6,191 nucleotides of DNA from an uncultured Coprococcus sp. (GTDB lineage Bacteria > Bacillota_A > Clostridia > Lachnospirales > Lachnospiraceae): the NCBI GenBank assembly GCA_900767685.1, contig CAAGAB010000187.1, positions 1-6,191 of the forward strand. The letters run 5' to 3'. The notes under the pieces were generated by a model. It made no database searches. It was not told the DNA's origin and was given only the letters and a program-made list of their open reading frames with translations. Position numbers and translations under genes: made by a program. Positions 1 to 5,758 of the stretch are shown here, piece by piece; the first letter of the stretch is position 1; the number at the start of each line of letters is the position of its first letter.

Positions 1-470
<470 letters not shown>

Positions 471-486
471 AAGTAATTGATAAAAA

Positions 487-530
487 CACAAAAATCCGAG
501 GCTACCTTATGACTGCCTCGGATTTTTGTG
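487..530. terminator. Bidirectional rho-independent terminator between eno and the XRE gene
   Basis: There is a perfect 16-bp inverted repeat, with left arm 487-502, a 12-nt loop at 503-514 and right arm 515-530. The GC-rich core CCGAGGC/GCCTCGG sits inside A-rich and T-rich outer arms, so each strand shows a hairpin followed by a T-rich run: ATTTTTG on the + strand, and on the - strand the same arm plus a further TTTTTA. It lies 16 nt after the eno stop and only 1 nt from the stop codon of the convergent regulator, so it can terminate both genes. Confidence 0.93.
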
Positions 531-531
531 C

Positions 532-915
532 TTACTTATTTACTTTTTTTCTGTCGGCATCATTGCCTGATGTCTGGCTTGACTCATCAAGAGAGATGTA
601 CGGCATCATCACCTTAAGCAGATCAGCGAGTCTGTTTCTCTGCTGCGATGGAAGATCCTTAATCATCACGGACAGGGCGTCTTCTGGAATCGGGTTTGAA
701 TCAGTATTGTCCTTGCCATAGAGCAAATAGTCACTCGAAACCTCAAGACACTCCGAAAGATCATTGAGTGTGTATAAGCTCATCGTTTTCACACCACGTT
801 CTAACTCATAGATATAATGAGAAGAAACGTCAAGGCATTCTGCCAGCTTCTCCTGCGTCAGGTGCTTTTGCTTTCTGCATGTTTTAATGCGCTTTCCAAT
901 TTGTTCAAAGTCCAT
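532..915 (-). CDS. XRE/Cro-family helix-turn-helix transcriptional regulator
   Basis: This is a 127-residue DNA-binding protein with an N-terminal HTH_3 (Cro/CI-like) domain at about residues 5-65. The recognition unit is LTQEKLAECLDVSSHYIYEL (19-38), followed by ERG, and the domain closes with the common SSDYLLYG (60-67). Residues 68-127 form a polar, probably partly helical tail (DLPSQQRNRLADLLKVMM near 87-104) that ends in a lysine-rich stretch. I recognise no ligand or protease domain there. The ATG at 913-915 has a strong SD, AGGAGG (complement of 924-929), 8 nt upstream. The gene is convergent with eno and follows hpf in the same direction, but the hpf terminator separates them, so it has its own promoter. 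Two related palindromes upstream suggest autoregulation (inference). Targets are unknown. SinR-like and phage-repressor-like relatives share this architecture, so a specific name is not justified. Confidence 0.9.
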   Translation of the reverse strand: MDFEQIGKRIKTCRKQKHLTQEKLAECLDVSSHYIYELERGVKTMSLYTLNDLSECLEVSSDYLLYGKDNTDSNPIPEDALSVMIKDLPSQQRNRLADLLKVMMPYISLDESSQTSGNDADRKKVNK

Positions 916-941
916 AAATCCTACCTCCTAGTATAAGAATA

Positions 942-954
942 TATCTAATAGATA
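942..954. promoter_or_regulatory. Palindrome upstream of the XRE gene, candidate operator 1
   Basis: TATCTA and TAGATA form a perfect 6-bp inverted repeat around one base. It is centred at 948, about 33 bp upstream of the regulator's start codon. Its core CTAATAG resembles the second palindrome's core CTGATAG, 24 bp away. Short inverted repeats next to an XRE gene are typical self-binding sites, but no binding can be shown from sequence, and AT-rich palindromes also arise by chance. Confidence 0.35.
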
Positions 955-965
955 GGAAACATAAC

Positions 966-978
966 TTGCTGATAGCAA
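966..978. promoter_or_regulatory. Palindrome upstream of the XRE gene, candidate operator 2
   Basis: TTGCT and AGCAA form a perfect 5-bp inverted repeat with a 3-base spacer, centred at 972. On the + strand both palindromes fit T-N2-CTRATAG-N2-A. This one overlaps the -35 box of a possible + strand promoter at 966-994 and lies downstream of the better - strand promoter candidate for the regulator. A protein bound here could block either. Operator function is inferred. Confidence 0.35.
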
Positions 979-994
979 CAAAAACAGCTATAAT
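966..994 (+). promoter_or_regulatory. Possible + strand promoter with no obvious gene
   Basis: TTGCTG (966-971), a 17-nt spacer and a perfect TATAAT (989-994) form a sigma-A-like promoter pointing towards the 3' end of hpf, on the opposite strand. A start near 1001 would run into the hpf terminator hairpin and then antisense to hpf. The -35 matches only 3 of 6 consensus bases and no convincing gene follows. It may be a chance match in AT-rich DNA. Confidence 0.25.
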
Positions 995-1002
995 CAGACA
1001 AA

Positions 1003-1032
1003 ATTCTATCTGGCAGTGGTAAAAAATGGAAA
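1003..1032 (-). promoter_or_regulatory. Candidate promoter of the XRE regulator gene
   Basis: Read on the - strand, TTTCCA (complement of 1027-1032) lies 18 nt upstream of TAGAAT (complement of 1003-1008). The -10 matches 5 of 6 consensus bases and the -35 matches 4 of 6. Transcription would start near 997 and give a leader of about 80 nt that contains both palindromes. An alternative -10, TATATT at 938-943, lacks a recognisable -35. The region is AT-rich, so confidence is modest. Confidence 0.4.
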
Positions 1033-1041
1033 AAAGTGTCG

Positions 1042-1073
1042 AAAAAAAGGGCATCTCTGTTTGAGATGCCCTT
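1042..1073 (-). terminator. Rho-independent terminator of hpf
   Basis: Read on the - strand, an 11-bp stem AAGGGCATCTC/GAGATGCCCTT with a 5-nt loop (AAACA) is followed directly by more T, giving a run of seven T over 1042-1048. The stem begins 19 nt after the hpf stop codon. On the + strand the hairpin is followed by TGTAAGTAAC rather than a T-run, so it acts mainly for hpf. Confidence 0.93.
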
Positions 1074-1092
1074 GTAAGTAACAATTTAATTA

Positions 1093-1629
1093 TTAGAACT
1101 CAGGTCCGATCAGACCATAAGTACCATTCTTTCTCTTGTAAACAACATTTACGCGATCCTCATCGCAGTTGTAGAATACAAAGAAGTTATGTCCCAAAAG
1201 CTCCATCTGAAGGCAAGCCTCCTCAGGATTCATTGGCTTTAATGGGAAACGCTTAACACGTGCAATATTGATGCCCTCATTATCTTCGGAGAACTCATCC
1301 TCTTCCTCAATAAAGGCACTTGAGAAGTCTCCGCCATCCTGTTCTCTGGCAATCAGTTTCGTTTTATAACGTCTCAGCTGACGCTCAATGATTTCTTCTA
1401 CTAAATCGATCGAAACATACATATCCGAACTTTCCTGTTCTGCACGAACCAGGCTTCCTTTAACTGGGATCGTAACCTCGATTTTCTGACGATCCTTCTG
1501 AACGCTTAACGTAACATAAACTGTTGCATCTGGTGTGAAATAGCGCTCAAGTTTTCCGATCTTTTCATAAATTGCTGATTTCAGGCCCTCAGTGACCTCG
1601 ATATTTCTTCCTGTAATGATATACTTCAT
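1093..1629 (-). CDS. hpf: Long-form ribosome hibernation promoting factor (HPF/RaiA family)
   Basis: HPF binds the decoding region of the 30S subunit when growth slows; the long form then pairs two 70S ribosomes into inactive 100S dimers. This protein has 178 residues, normal for the long form of Firmicutes. Residues 1-95 are the ribosome-binding domain (MKYIITGRNIEVTEGLK, then LVEEIIERQLRRYKTKL at about 76-92). Residues 96-120 are an acidic linker rich in Glu and Asp. Residues 121-178 are the dimerisation domain (RVKRFPLKPMNPEEA, LLGHNFFVFYN, VNVVYKRKNGTYGLI). I chose the ATG at 1627-1629 because the protein then begins with the family's usual MKYIITGR and has AAGGAG 8 nt upstream. An in-frame ATG nine codons earlier (1656) would add an unrelated MILSEGADC and place the SD inside the gene. 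The gene is divergent from secA and has its own promoter and terminator. Confidence 0.96.
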   Translation of the reverse strand: MKYIITGRNIEVTEGLKSAIYEKIGKLERYFTPDATVYVTLSVQKDRQKIEVTIPVKGSLVRAEQESSDMYVSIDLVEEIIERQLRRYKTKLIAREQDGGDFSSAFIEEEDEFSEDNEGINIARVKRFPLKPMNPEEACLQMELLGHNFFVFYNCDEDRVNVVYKRKNGTYGLIGPEF

Positions 1630-1637
1630 ACAATCAG

Positions 1638-1643
1638 CTCCTT
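1638..1643 (-). promoter_or_regulatory. Ribosome binding site that fixes the hpf start
   Basis: The complement of 1638-1643 reads AAGGAG, 8 nt before the ATG at 1629. It supports the shorter 178-residue HPF over the 187-residue reading from the upstream ATG at 1656, which has no SD-like sequence at a suitable distance. Confidence 0.85.
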
Positions 1644-1658
1644 CCGATAGAATCATAG

Positions 1659-1687
1659 AAATAAATAAAATGTGTCTTTATTTATTT
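1659..1687 (-). repeat. AT-only 11-bp inverted repeat in the hpf leader
   Basis: AAATAAATAAA (1659-1669) and TTTATTTATTT (1677-1687) are perfect inverted repeats around a 7-nt loop. The predicted hpf transcript start (about 1687) falls at the outer edge of the right arm, so the mRNA could begin directly with this stem. The stem has only A-U pairs and lies well before the SD. A 5'-end hairpin may affect mRNA decay or respond to temperature; that role is inference. Confidence 0.6.
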
Positions 1688-1693
1688 ACCAAG

Positions 1694-1722
1694 AGTATAC
1701 CACGAAACAATGATTTTGTAAA
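1694..1722 (-). promoter_or_regulatory. hpf promoter (sigma-A type)
   Basis: On the - strand, TTTACA (complement of 1717-1722) and TATACT (complement of 1694-1699) are separated by exactly 17 nt; each box matches the consensus at 5 of 6 bases. The start would be near 1687, giving a leader of about 58 nt. hpf is often induced in stationary phase or under stress by alternative sigma factors in other Firmicutes, but I see no clear such box here. Confidence 0.7.
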
Positions 1723-1729
1723 TATAATT

Positions 1730-1757
1730 TTGACGTAATTTAGAGAATTTTTATACA
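1730..1757 (+). promoter_or_regulatory. Possible distal secA promoter
   Basis: TTGACG (1730-1735, 5 of 6 consensus) and TATACA (1752-1757, 4 of 6) are separated by 16 nt. The start would be near 1764, giving a leader of about 170 nt before secA. The -35 boxes of this site and of the hpf promoter lie back to back, only 7 bp apart on opposite strands, so the two polymerases could not bind freely together. Confidence 0.35.
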
Positions 1758-1865
1758 TCTTTTTTACATTTTTCCACAGTGACGAAACCATTGCACCGAA
1801 GGGCTCTCGTAACATGACGTGTGAACTGTAACAAAACCCTAAACTGAAGTAGGAATAAAAATGTC

Positions 1866-1894
1866 TTGAATTTTTATAGGAAAAATGATAGAAT
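1866..1894 (+). promoter_or_regulatory. secA promoter with extended -10
   Basis: TTGAAT (1866-1871) and TAGAAT (1889-1894) are separated by 17 nt, and TG at 1886-1887 makes an extended -10 (TGaTAGAAT). Transcription would begin near 1901, about 33 nt before the secA ATG. The AGGAGG SD at 1923-1928 lies within this short leader. It is the best + strand promoter in the gap. Confidence 0.7.
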
Positions 1895-1933
1895 TAGTCT
1901 GTTGTACTATCGGTATGTATTTAGGAGGCAGAT

Positions 1934-4510
1934 ATGGGATTCATAAATAAGATATTTGGTACTCACAGCCAGCATGAGCTTAAGCGTATCAAGCCAATCG
2001 TGGATAAGATCCTCGGCATGCGCGAGCAGTGGGTCGCACTGTCAGATGAAGAACTTCAGCATAAGACAGTAGAATTTAAAGAGCGCCTTGCAAAGGGCGA
2101 GACACTGGATGATATCCTTCCGGAAGCCTTCGCTACAGTTCGTGAGGCCTCCAGAAGAGTGTTGGGCGAGGAGCATTATCCGGTTCAGCTGACGGGCGGT
2201 ATCGTACTGCATCAGGGACGTATCGCAGAGATGAGGACTGGTGAAGGAAAGACCAACGTGGCAGCACTTCCTTCTTATTTAAACGCACTGGCAGGCGAGG
2301 GTGTTCATGTCGTTACTGTTAACGACTATCTGGCACAGCGTGATGCCGAGAACGAAGGAAAGGTTCACAGATTCCTTGGTCTTACGGTTGGCTGTGTATT
2401 AAACAGCATGAACAATGATGAGCGAAGAGCAGCATATAATTGCGATATCACATATGTAACAAATAATGAGTTAGGTTTTGACTATCTTCGTGACAACATG
2501 GTCGTATATAAGGAGCAGCTTGTAATGAGAGGTCTTCACTTTGCGATCATCGATGAGGTCGATTCCATTTTGATCGATGAGGCTAGAACACCTCTTATTA
2601 TTTCAGGTCAGAGTGGAAAATCTACAAAGCTGTATGAGGTCTGCGATATCTTGGCAAAGCGTCTTGAAAAGGGCGAGGCAAGTGCAGAGTTTTCCAAGAT
2701 GAATGCTCTTATGGGCGAAGAGATCACTGAGACTGGTGATTTTGTAGTCAGCGAGAAGGATAAGACAATCAACTTAACTGAGCGGGGTGTTCAAAAGGTA
2801 GAGCAGTTCTTTCATATTGATAACCTTGCAGATGCGGAGAACCTTGAAATTCAGCATAATATGATCATGGCACTCAAAGCAAACTATATGATGTTCCGTG
2901 ATCAGGATTACGTTGTAAAGGACGATGAGATTCTTATTGTCGATGAGTTTACAGGACGTATCATGCCAGGCAGACGCTACTCCGATGGTCTGCATCAGGC
3001 AATTGAGGCAAAGGAGCATGTAAAGGTAAAGAGAGAGAGCAAAACACTTGCAACTATCACCTTCCAGAACTTCTTTAATAAATTTGATAAAAAGTGCGGT
3101 ATGACTGGTACAGCACTTACGGAGGAGCGAGAGTTTCGTAACATCTACGGCATGGACGTAGTTGAGATTCCGACAAACAAGCCGATTGCACGTATTGATC
3201 ATCAGGATGCTGTTTATAAGACAAAGAAAGAAAAATATAAGGCAGTATGCGACGAGGTTGAGGAGACCTACAAGAAGGGACAGCCGGTACTTGTTGGTAC
3301 AGTAAATATTGATACTTCTGAGCTTTTAAGCGGCATGTTAAAAAGACGCGGTATTCCGCATAACGTATTGAATGCAAAGTATCATGAGCTAGAGGCTCAG
3401 ATCGTTGCAGGCGCAGGTGTGCATGGTTCTGTTACAATTGCAACTAATATGGCAGGACGTGGTACAGATATCAAGCTTGATGAGGAATCAAGAAAGCTTG
3501 GCGGATTAAAGATCATTGGTACAGAGCGTCATGAGTCAAGACGTATTGATAACCAGTTAAGAGGTCGTTCCGGACGTCAGGGTGATCCTGGTGAATCCAG
3601 ATTTTATATTTCACTTGAGGATGATCTGATGCGTCTGTTTGGTTCAGAAAAGATCATGAGCATGTTCAATGCACTTGGTGTTCAGGACGGCGAGCAGATT
3701 GAGCACAAGATGTTAACATCTGCAATTGAGAAGGCACAAAAGAAGATCGAGGGCAACAACTACGGTATTCGTGAGAATGTCTTAAAGTATGATGAGGTCA
3801 TGAACGAGCAGCGTGAAATTATCTATAAGGAGCGCCGTCAGGTTCTTGATGGAGAGAGCATGAAGGATGTTATCTTAAAGATGATTAGAGATATCGTCAG
3901 CCAGGTTGTAGACCGCACAATCTCAGATGAGCAGGCACCGGAGGATTGGGATTTCGCTCAGTTAAATATCGAGCTTCGTTCTATCATTCCGCTTACCGAG
4001 TATATGCCGTCAGCAGATGAAACAAAGAACATGAAGAAGGCAGCATTAAAGGAGACTCTTACAGAGATGGCACTGCAGGCTTATGCAGACAAGGAAAGTG
4101 AGTTCCCGGATCCAGAGAGCATGAGAGAAGCAGAGCGCGTTGTTCTGTTAAAGACTATCGACCGCAAGTGGATGGATCACATCGACGATATGGATCAGCT
4201 GCGTCAGGGTATCGGTCTTCAGGCATATGCACAGCGTGATCCGCTCAATGAGTATAAGATGGCAGGCTACGACATGTTCAATGAGATGATGGCAAGCATC
4301 CGTGAGGATACTGTCAAGATGATGTTCCGCGTAAAGGTTGAAAAGCCAGAGGAGCGTGAGCAGGTAGCAAAGGTAACAGGAACAAACAAGGATGACAGCG
4401 GCGTGAAGGCACCGGTTCGCAGAAATGCACCGAAGATTCAGCCAAATGATCCGTGTCCATGCGGTTCTGGCAAGAAATATAAGCAGTGCTGCGGAAGATT
4501 TGCTGAGTAA
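1934..4510 (+). CDS. secA: Preprotein translocase ATPase SecA
   Basis: SecA is the motor that uses ATP to push unfolded preproteins through the SecYEG channel at the cytoplasmic membrane. This one has 858 residues, typical for Firmicutes and shorter than the 901 of E. coli. Nucleotide-binding domain 1 carries the Walker A MRTGEGKT (100-107), [15 protein letters not shown] (175-189) and the DEAD-like IIDEVD (205-210). The preprotein cross-linking domain falls at about 220-370. Domain 2 has [14 protein letters not shown] (502-515) and the arginine-rich [10 protein letters not shown] (542-551). The helical scaffold and two-helix finger occupy about 600-800 ([19 protein letters not shown], 743-761). 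A variable linker leads to a zinc tail with C841, C843, C852 and C853, which binds SecB or ribosomes in relatives. The ATG at 1934 has AGGAGG 5 nt upstream, and the N-terminus fits the family. It is complete, with no frameshift, and heads a run of three co-directional genes. Confidence 0.99.
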   Translation: MGFINKIFGTHSQHELKRIKPIVDKILGMREQWVALSDEELQHKTVEFKERLAKGETLDDILPEAFATVREASRRVLGEEHYPVQLTGGIVLHQGRIAEMRTGEGKTNVAALPSYLNALAGEGVHVVTVNDYLAQRDAENEGKVHRFLGLTVGCVLNSMNNDERRAAYNCDITYVTNNELGFDYLRDNMVVYKEQLVMRGLHFAIIDEVDSILIDEARTPLIISGQSGKSTKLYEVCDILAKRLEKGEASAEFSKMNALMGEEITETGDFVVSEKDKTINLTERGVQKVEQFFHIDNLADAENLEIQHNMIMALKANYMMFRDQDYVVKDDEILIVDEFTGRIMPGRRYSDGLHQAIEAKEHVKVKRESKTLATITFQNFFNKFDKKCGMTGTALTEEREFRNIYGMDVVEIPTNKPIARIDHQDAVYKTKKEKYKAVCDEVEETYKKGQPVLVGTVNIDTSELLSGMLKRRGIPHNVLNAKYHELEAQIVAGAGVHGSVTIATNMAGRGTDIKLDEESRKLGGLKIIGTERHESRRIDNQLRGRSGRQGDPGESRFYISLEDDLMRLFGSEKIMSMFNALGVQDGEQIEHKMLTSAIEKAQKKIEGNNYGIRENVLKYDEVMNEQREIIYKERRQVLDGESMKDVILKMIRDIVSQVVDRTISDEQAPEDWDFAQLNIELRSIIPLTEYMPSADETKNMKKAALKETLTEMALQAYADKESEFPDPESMREAERVVLLKTIDRKWMDHIDDMDQLRQGIGLQAYAQRDPLNEYKMAGYDMFNEMMASIREDTVKMMFRVKVEKPEEREQVAKVTGTNKDDSGVKAPVRRNAPKIQPNDPCPCGSGKKYKQCCGRFAE

Positions 4511-4574
4511 ATGACGCAAAGATATATTGAACTTGAAATATTGAATTTGAATTAAAGAAAGTAGAGGAAGAAAA
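4511..4574 (+). other. secA-prfB spacer with TTGAA repeats
   Basis: This 64-nt spacer has no terminator hairpin, so read-through from secA into prfB is expected. TTGAA occurs four times (4527, 4533, 4541 and 4547), which makes two near-identical 11-mers 14 nt apart: TTGAACTTGAA and TTGAATTTGAA. I see no good -10 at a suitable distance from these -35-like words. A 14-codon ORF (4511-4555) starts directly after the secA stop but has no properly spaced SD. The prfB SD GAGGA lies at 4564-4568. Confidence 0.6.
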
Positions 4575-4577
4575 GTG
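4564..4577 (+). promoter_or_regulatory. RBS and GTG start of prfB
   Basis: GAGGA (4564-4568) lies 6 nt before GTG (4575-4577). No ATG or TTG is available in frame between the upstream in-frame stop (TGA at 4548) and this GTG, and the following residues fit the RF2 N-terminus, so a GTG start is the best reading. Confidence 0.8.
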
Positions 4578-5708
4578 GTAGAGTTAGATCAGTTTAAGTA
4601 CACACTGTCTACTTATGTCCCGATGTTAAAGGAGCTTGGTGCTTCTTTAAATCTGGATGCCAAAAAAGAGAGAATTGCAGAGCTTTCACGTTATATGGAA
4701 GCTCCTGATTTCTGGGATGACCCAGAGCGTTCTCAGAAGATGACAAAAGAGTTAAAGAGTCTGGAGGATACCGTAAAGAGCTACACAACATTGTCTACTC
4801 AGTATGACGATATTAGTGAGCTTATTGAGATGGGCTACGAGGAGAACGATCCAGAGGTTATTCCTGTCATTCAGGAGTCTCTTGATGAGTTTACAACAAA
4901 CCTTGAAGCACTCAGACTTAGCACACTGTTAAATGGTGAGTATGATAAAAATAATGCCATCATTCGTTTGAATGCAGGTGCCGGCGGTACTGAGGCATGT
5001 GACTGGTCTGGTATGCTGTATCGTATGTATACACGTTACGCTGACAGAAATGGCTTCTCAGTAGAAGTTCTTGATATGCTTGATGGTGATGAGGCTGGAA
5101 TTAAGTCAGTTACCTTCCAGGTAAATGGTGAGAATGCATACGGTTATTTAAAGTCTGAGAAGGGTGTTCACAGACTGGTTCGTATTTCACCGTTTAACGC
5201 AGCAGGAAAGCGTCAGACTTCTTTTGTTTCCTGTGATGTTATGCCAGAGATCGAGGAAGATCTTGATGTTGAAATCAACGATGATGATCTTCGTATCGAT
5301 ACCTACCGTTCTAGTGGAGCCGGTGGACAGCATATCAACAAGACCTCATCTGCAATTCGTATTACGCATCTTCCGACTGGTATCGTTGTTACCTGTCAGA
5401 ATGAGCGTTCCCAGTTCCAGAACAAGGACAAGGCAATGCAGATGTTAAAGGCAAAGCTGTATATGTTAAAGCAGCAGGAAAATGAAGAAAAGATTTCCGG
5501 CATCCGTGGTGAGGTAAAAGACATCGCGTGGGGAAATCAGATTCGCTCTTACGTACTTCAGCCATACACGATGGTAAAGGATCATCGTACTGGTGCCAGC
5601 AGCGGAAATGCGGGCGCTGTGCTTGATGGAGACATCGATCTGTTTATCAGCGCTTATTTAAGATGGCTGTCTACAGGAGAGAAGGTATCTGAGGACACAG
5701 GAGAGTAA
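4575..5708 (+). CDS. prfB: Peptide chain release factor 2 (RF2), continuous frame
   Basis: RF2 recognises UAA and UGA stop codons on the ribosome and triggers release of the finished protein. The product has 377 residues, close to the usual 365-370. An N-terminal helical domain (1-110) precedes the decoding region with SPF (205-207), the tripeptide that marks RF2 rather than RF1, and the catalytic GGQ (250-252) within SGAGGQHINKTSSA. Residue 246 is Ser. The C-terminal part has VKDHRTGASSGNAGAVLDGD (334-353), a family hallmark. I take the GTG at 4575 as start: GAGGA lies 6 nt upstream, and MVELDQFKYTLSTYV matches the expected N-terminal helix; a later ATG (4623) would cut into it. Unlike most bacterial prfB genes there is no in-frame stop or CTTTGAC slip site near codon 25; the sequence reads straight through (L25-N26-L27-D28). 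It is probably co-transcribed with secA. Confidence 0.97.
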   Translation: MVELDQFKYTLSTYVPMLKELGASLNLDAKKERIAELSRYMEAPDFWDDPERSQKMTKELKSLEDTVKSYTTLSTQYDDISELIEMGYEENDPEVIPVIQESLDEFTTNLEALRLSTLLNGEYDKNNAIIRLNAGAGGTEACDWSGMLYRMYTRYADRNGFSVEVLDMLDGDEAGIKSVTFQVNGENAYGYLKSEKGVHRLVRISPFNAAGKRQTSFVSCDVMPEIEEDLDVEINDDDLRIDTYRSSGAGGQHINKTSSAIRITHLPTGIVVTCQNERSQFQNKDKAMQMLKAKLYMLKQQENEEKISGIRGEVKDIAWGNQIRSYVLQPYTMVKDHRTGASSGNAGAVLDGDIDLFISAYLRWLSTGEKVSEDTGE

Positions 5709-5758
5709 AAAAACCTCAAAGCTCAAAAATCACATAACTGGAAAGGTTGGACATAAGT
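5709..5758 (+). other. prfB-hom spacer
   Basis: These 50 nt are A-rich. The only pairing I find is a 5-bp AACCT (5712-5716) with AGGTT (5744-5748) across 27 nt, too weak for a terminator. No good promoter or riboswitch is visible, so hom may be read from the upstream genes or from a promoter inside prfB. Confidence 0.5.

Larger units (their letters stand above)
1630..1933. other. Divergent hpf/secA intergenic region
   Basis: This 304-bp gap holds the hpf RBS, leader hairpin and promoter on the left, a possible upstream secA promoter in the middle and the main secA promoter and RBS on the right. Most of it is very AT-rich. A patch at about 1774-1832 has a more balanced composition but contains no ORF longer than a few codons and no strong hairpin, and I cannot assign it a role. 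Confidence 0.8.

Noticed and set aside
509..721. Open frame on the + strand over the XRE gene
   Set aside because: It starts inside the terminator and is antisense to a clear HTH protein with a good RBS.
1026..1064. 12-codon ORF on the + strand that runs into the hpf terminator
   Set aside because: It has no SD at a proper distance and covers a terminator stem; likely chance.
1630..1656. Longer HPF form starting at the ATG at 1656
   Set aside because: The nine extra residues do not resemble the family N-terminus, the SD would fall inside the gene, and no SD precedes this ATG.
2774..3202. Open frame on the - strand inside secA
   Set aside because: It is wholly antisense to well-conserved SecA coding sequence, and its product is low in complexity with no recognisable domain.
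4148..4519. Open frame on the - strand over the end of secA
   Set aside because: It is antisense to the conserved SecA C-terminus and zinc tail; its hydrophobic look is a by-product of the codons on the other strand.
4645..4651. CTTTAAA as a possible prfB slip site
   Set aside because: CTT TAA falls in the third frame, matching neither the upstream nor the downstream frame of a canonical +1 shift, so it cannot act as the usual signal.
5164..5448. Second + strand frame inside prfB
   Set aside because: It overlaps the SPF and GGQ region of RF2 in another frame and lacks an RBS and family resemblance.
5712..5748. AACCT/AGGTT as a terminator or attenuator between prfB and hom
   Set aside because: The stem is only 5 bp across a 27-nt loop with no T-run after it.
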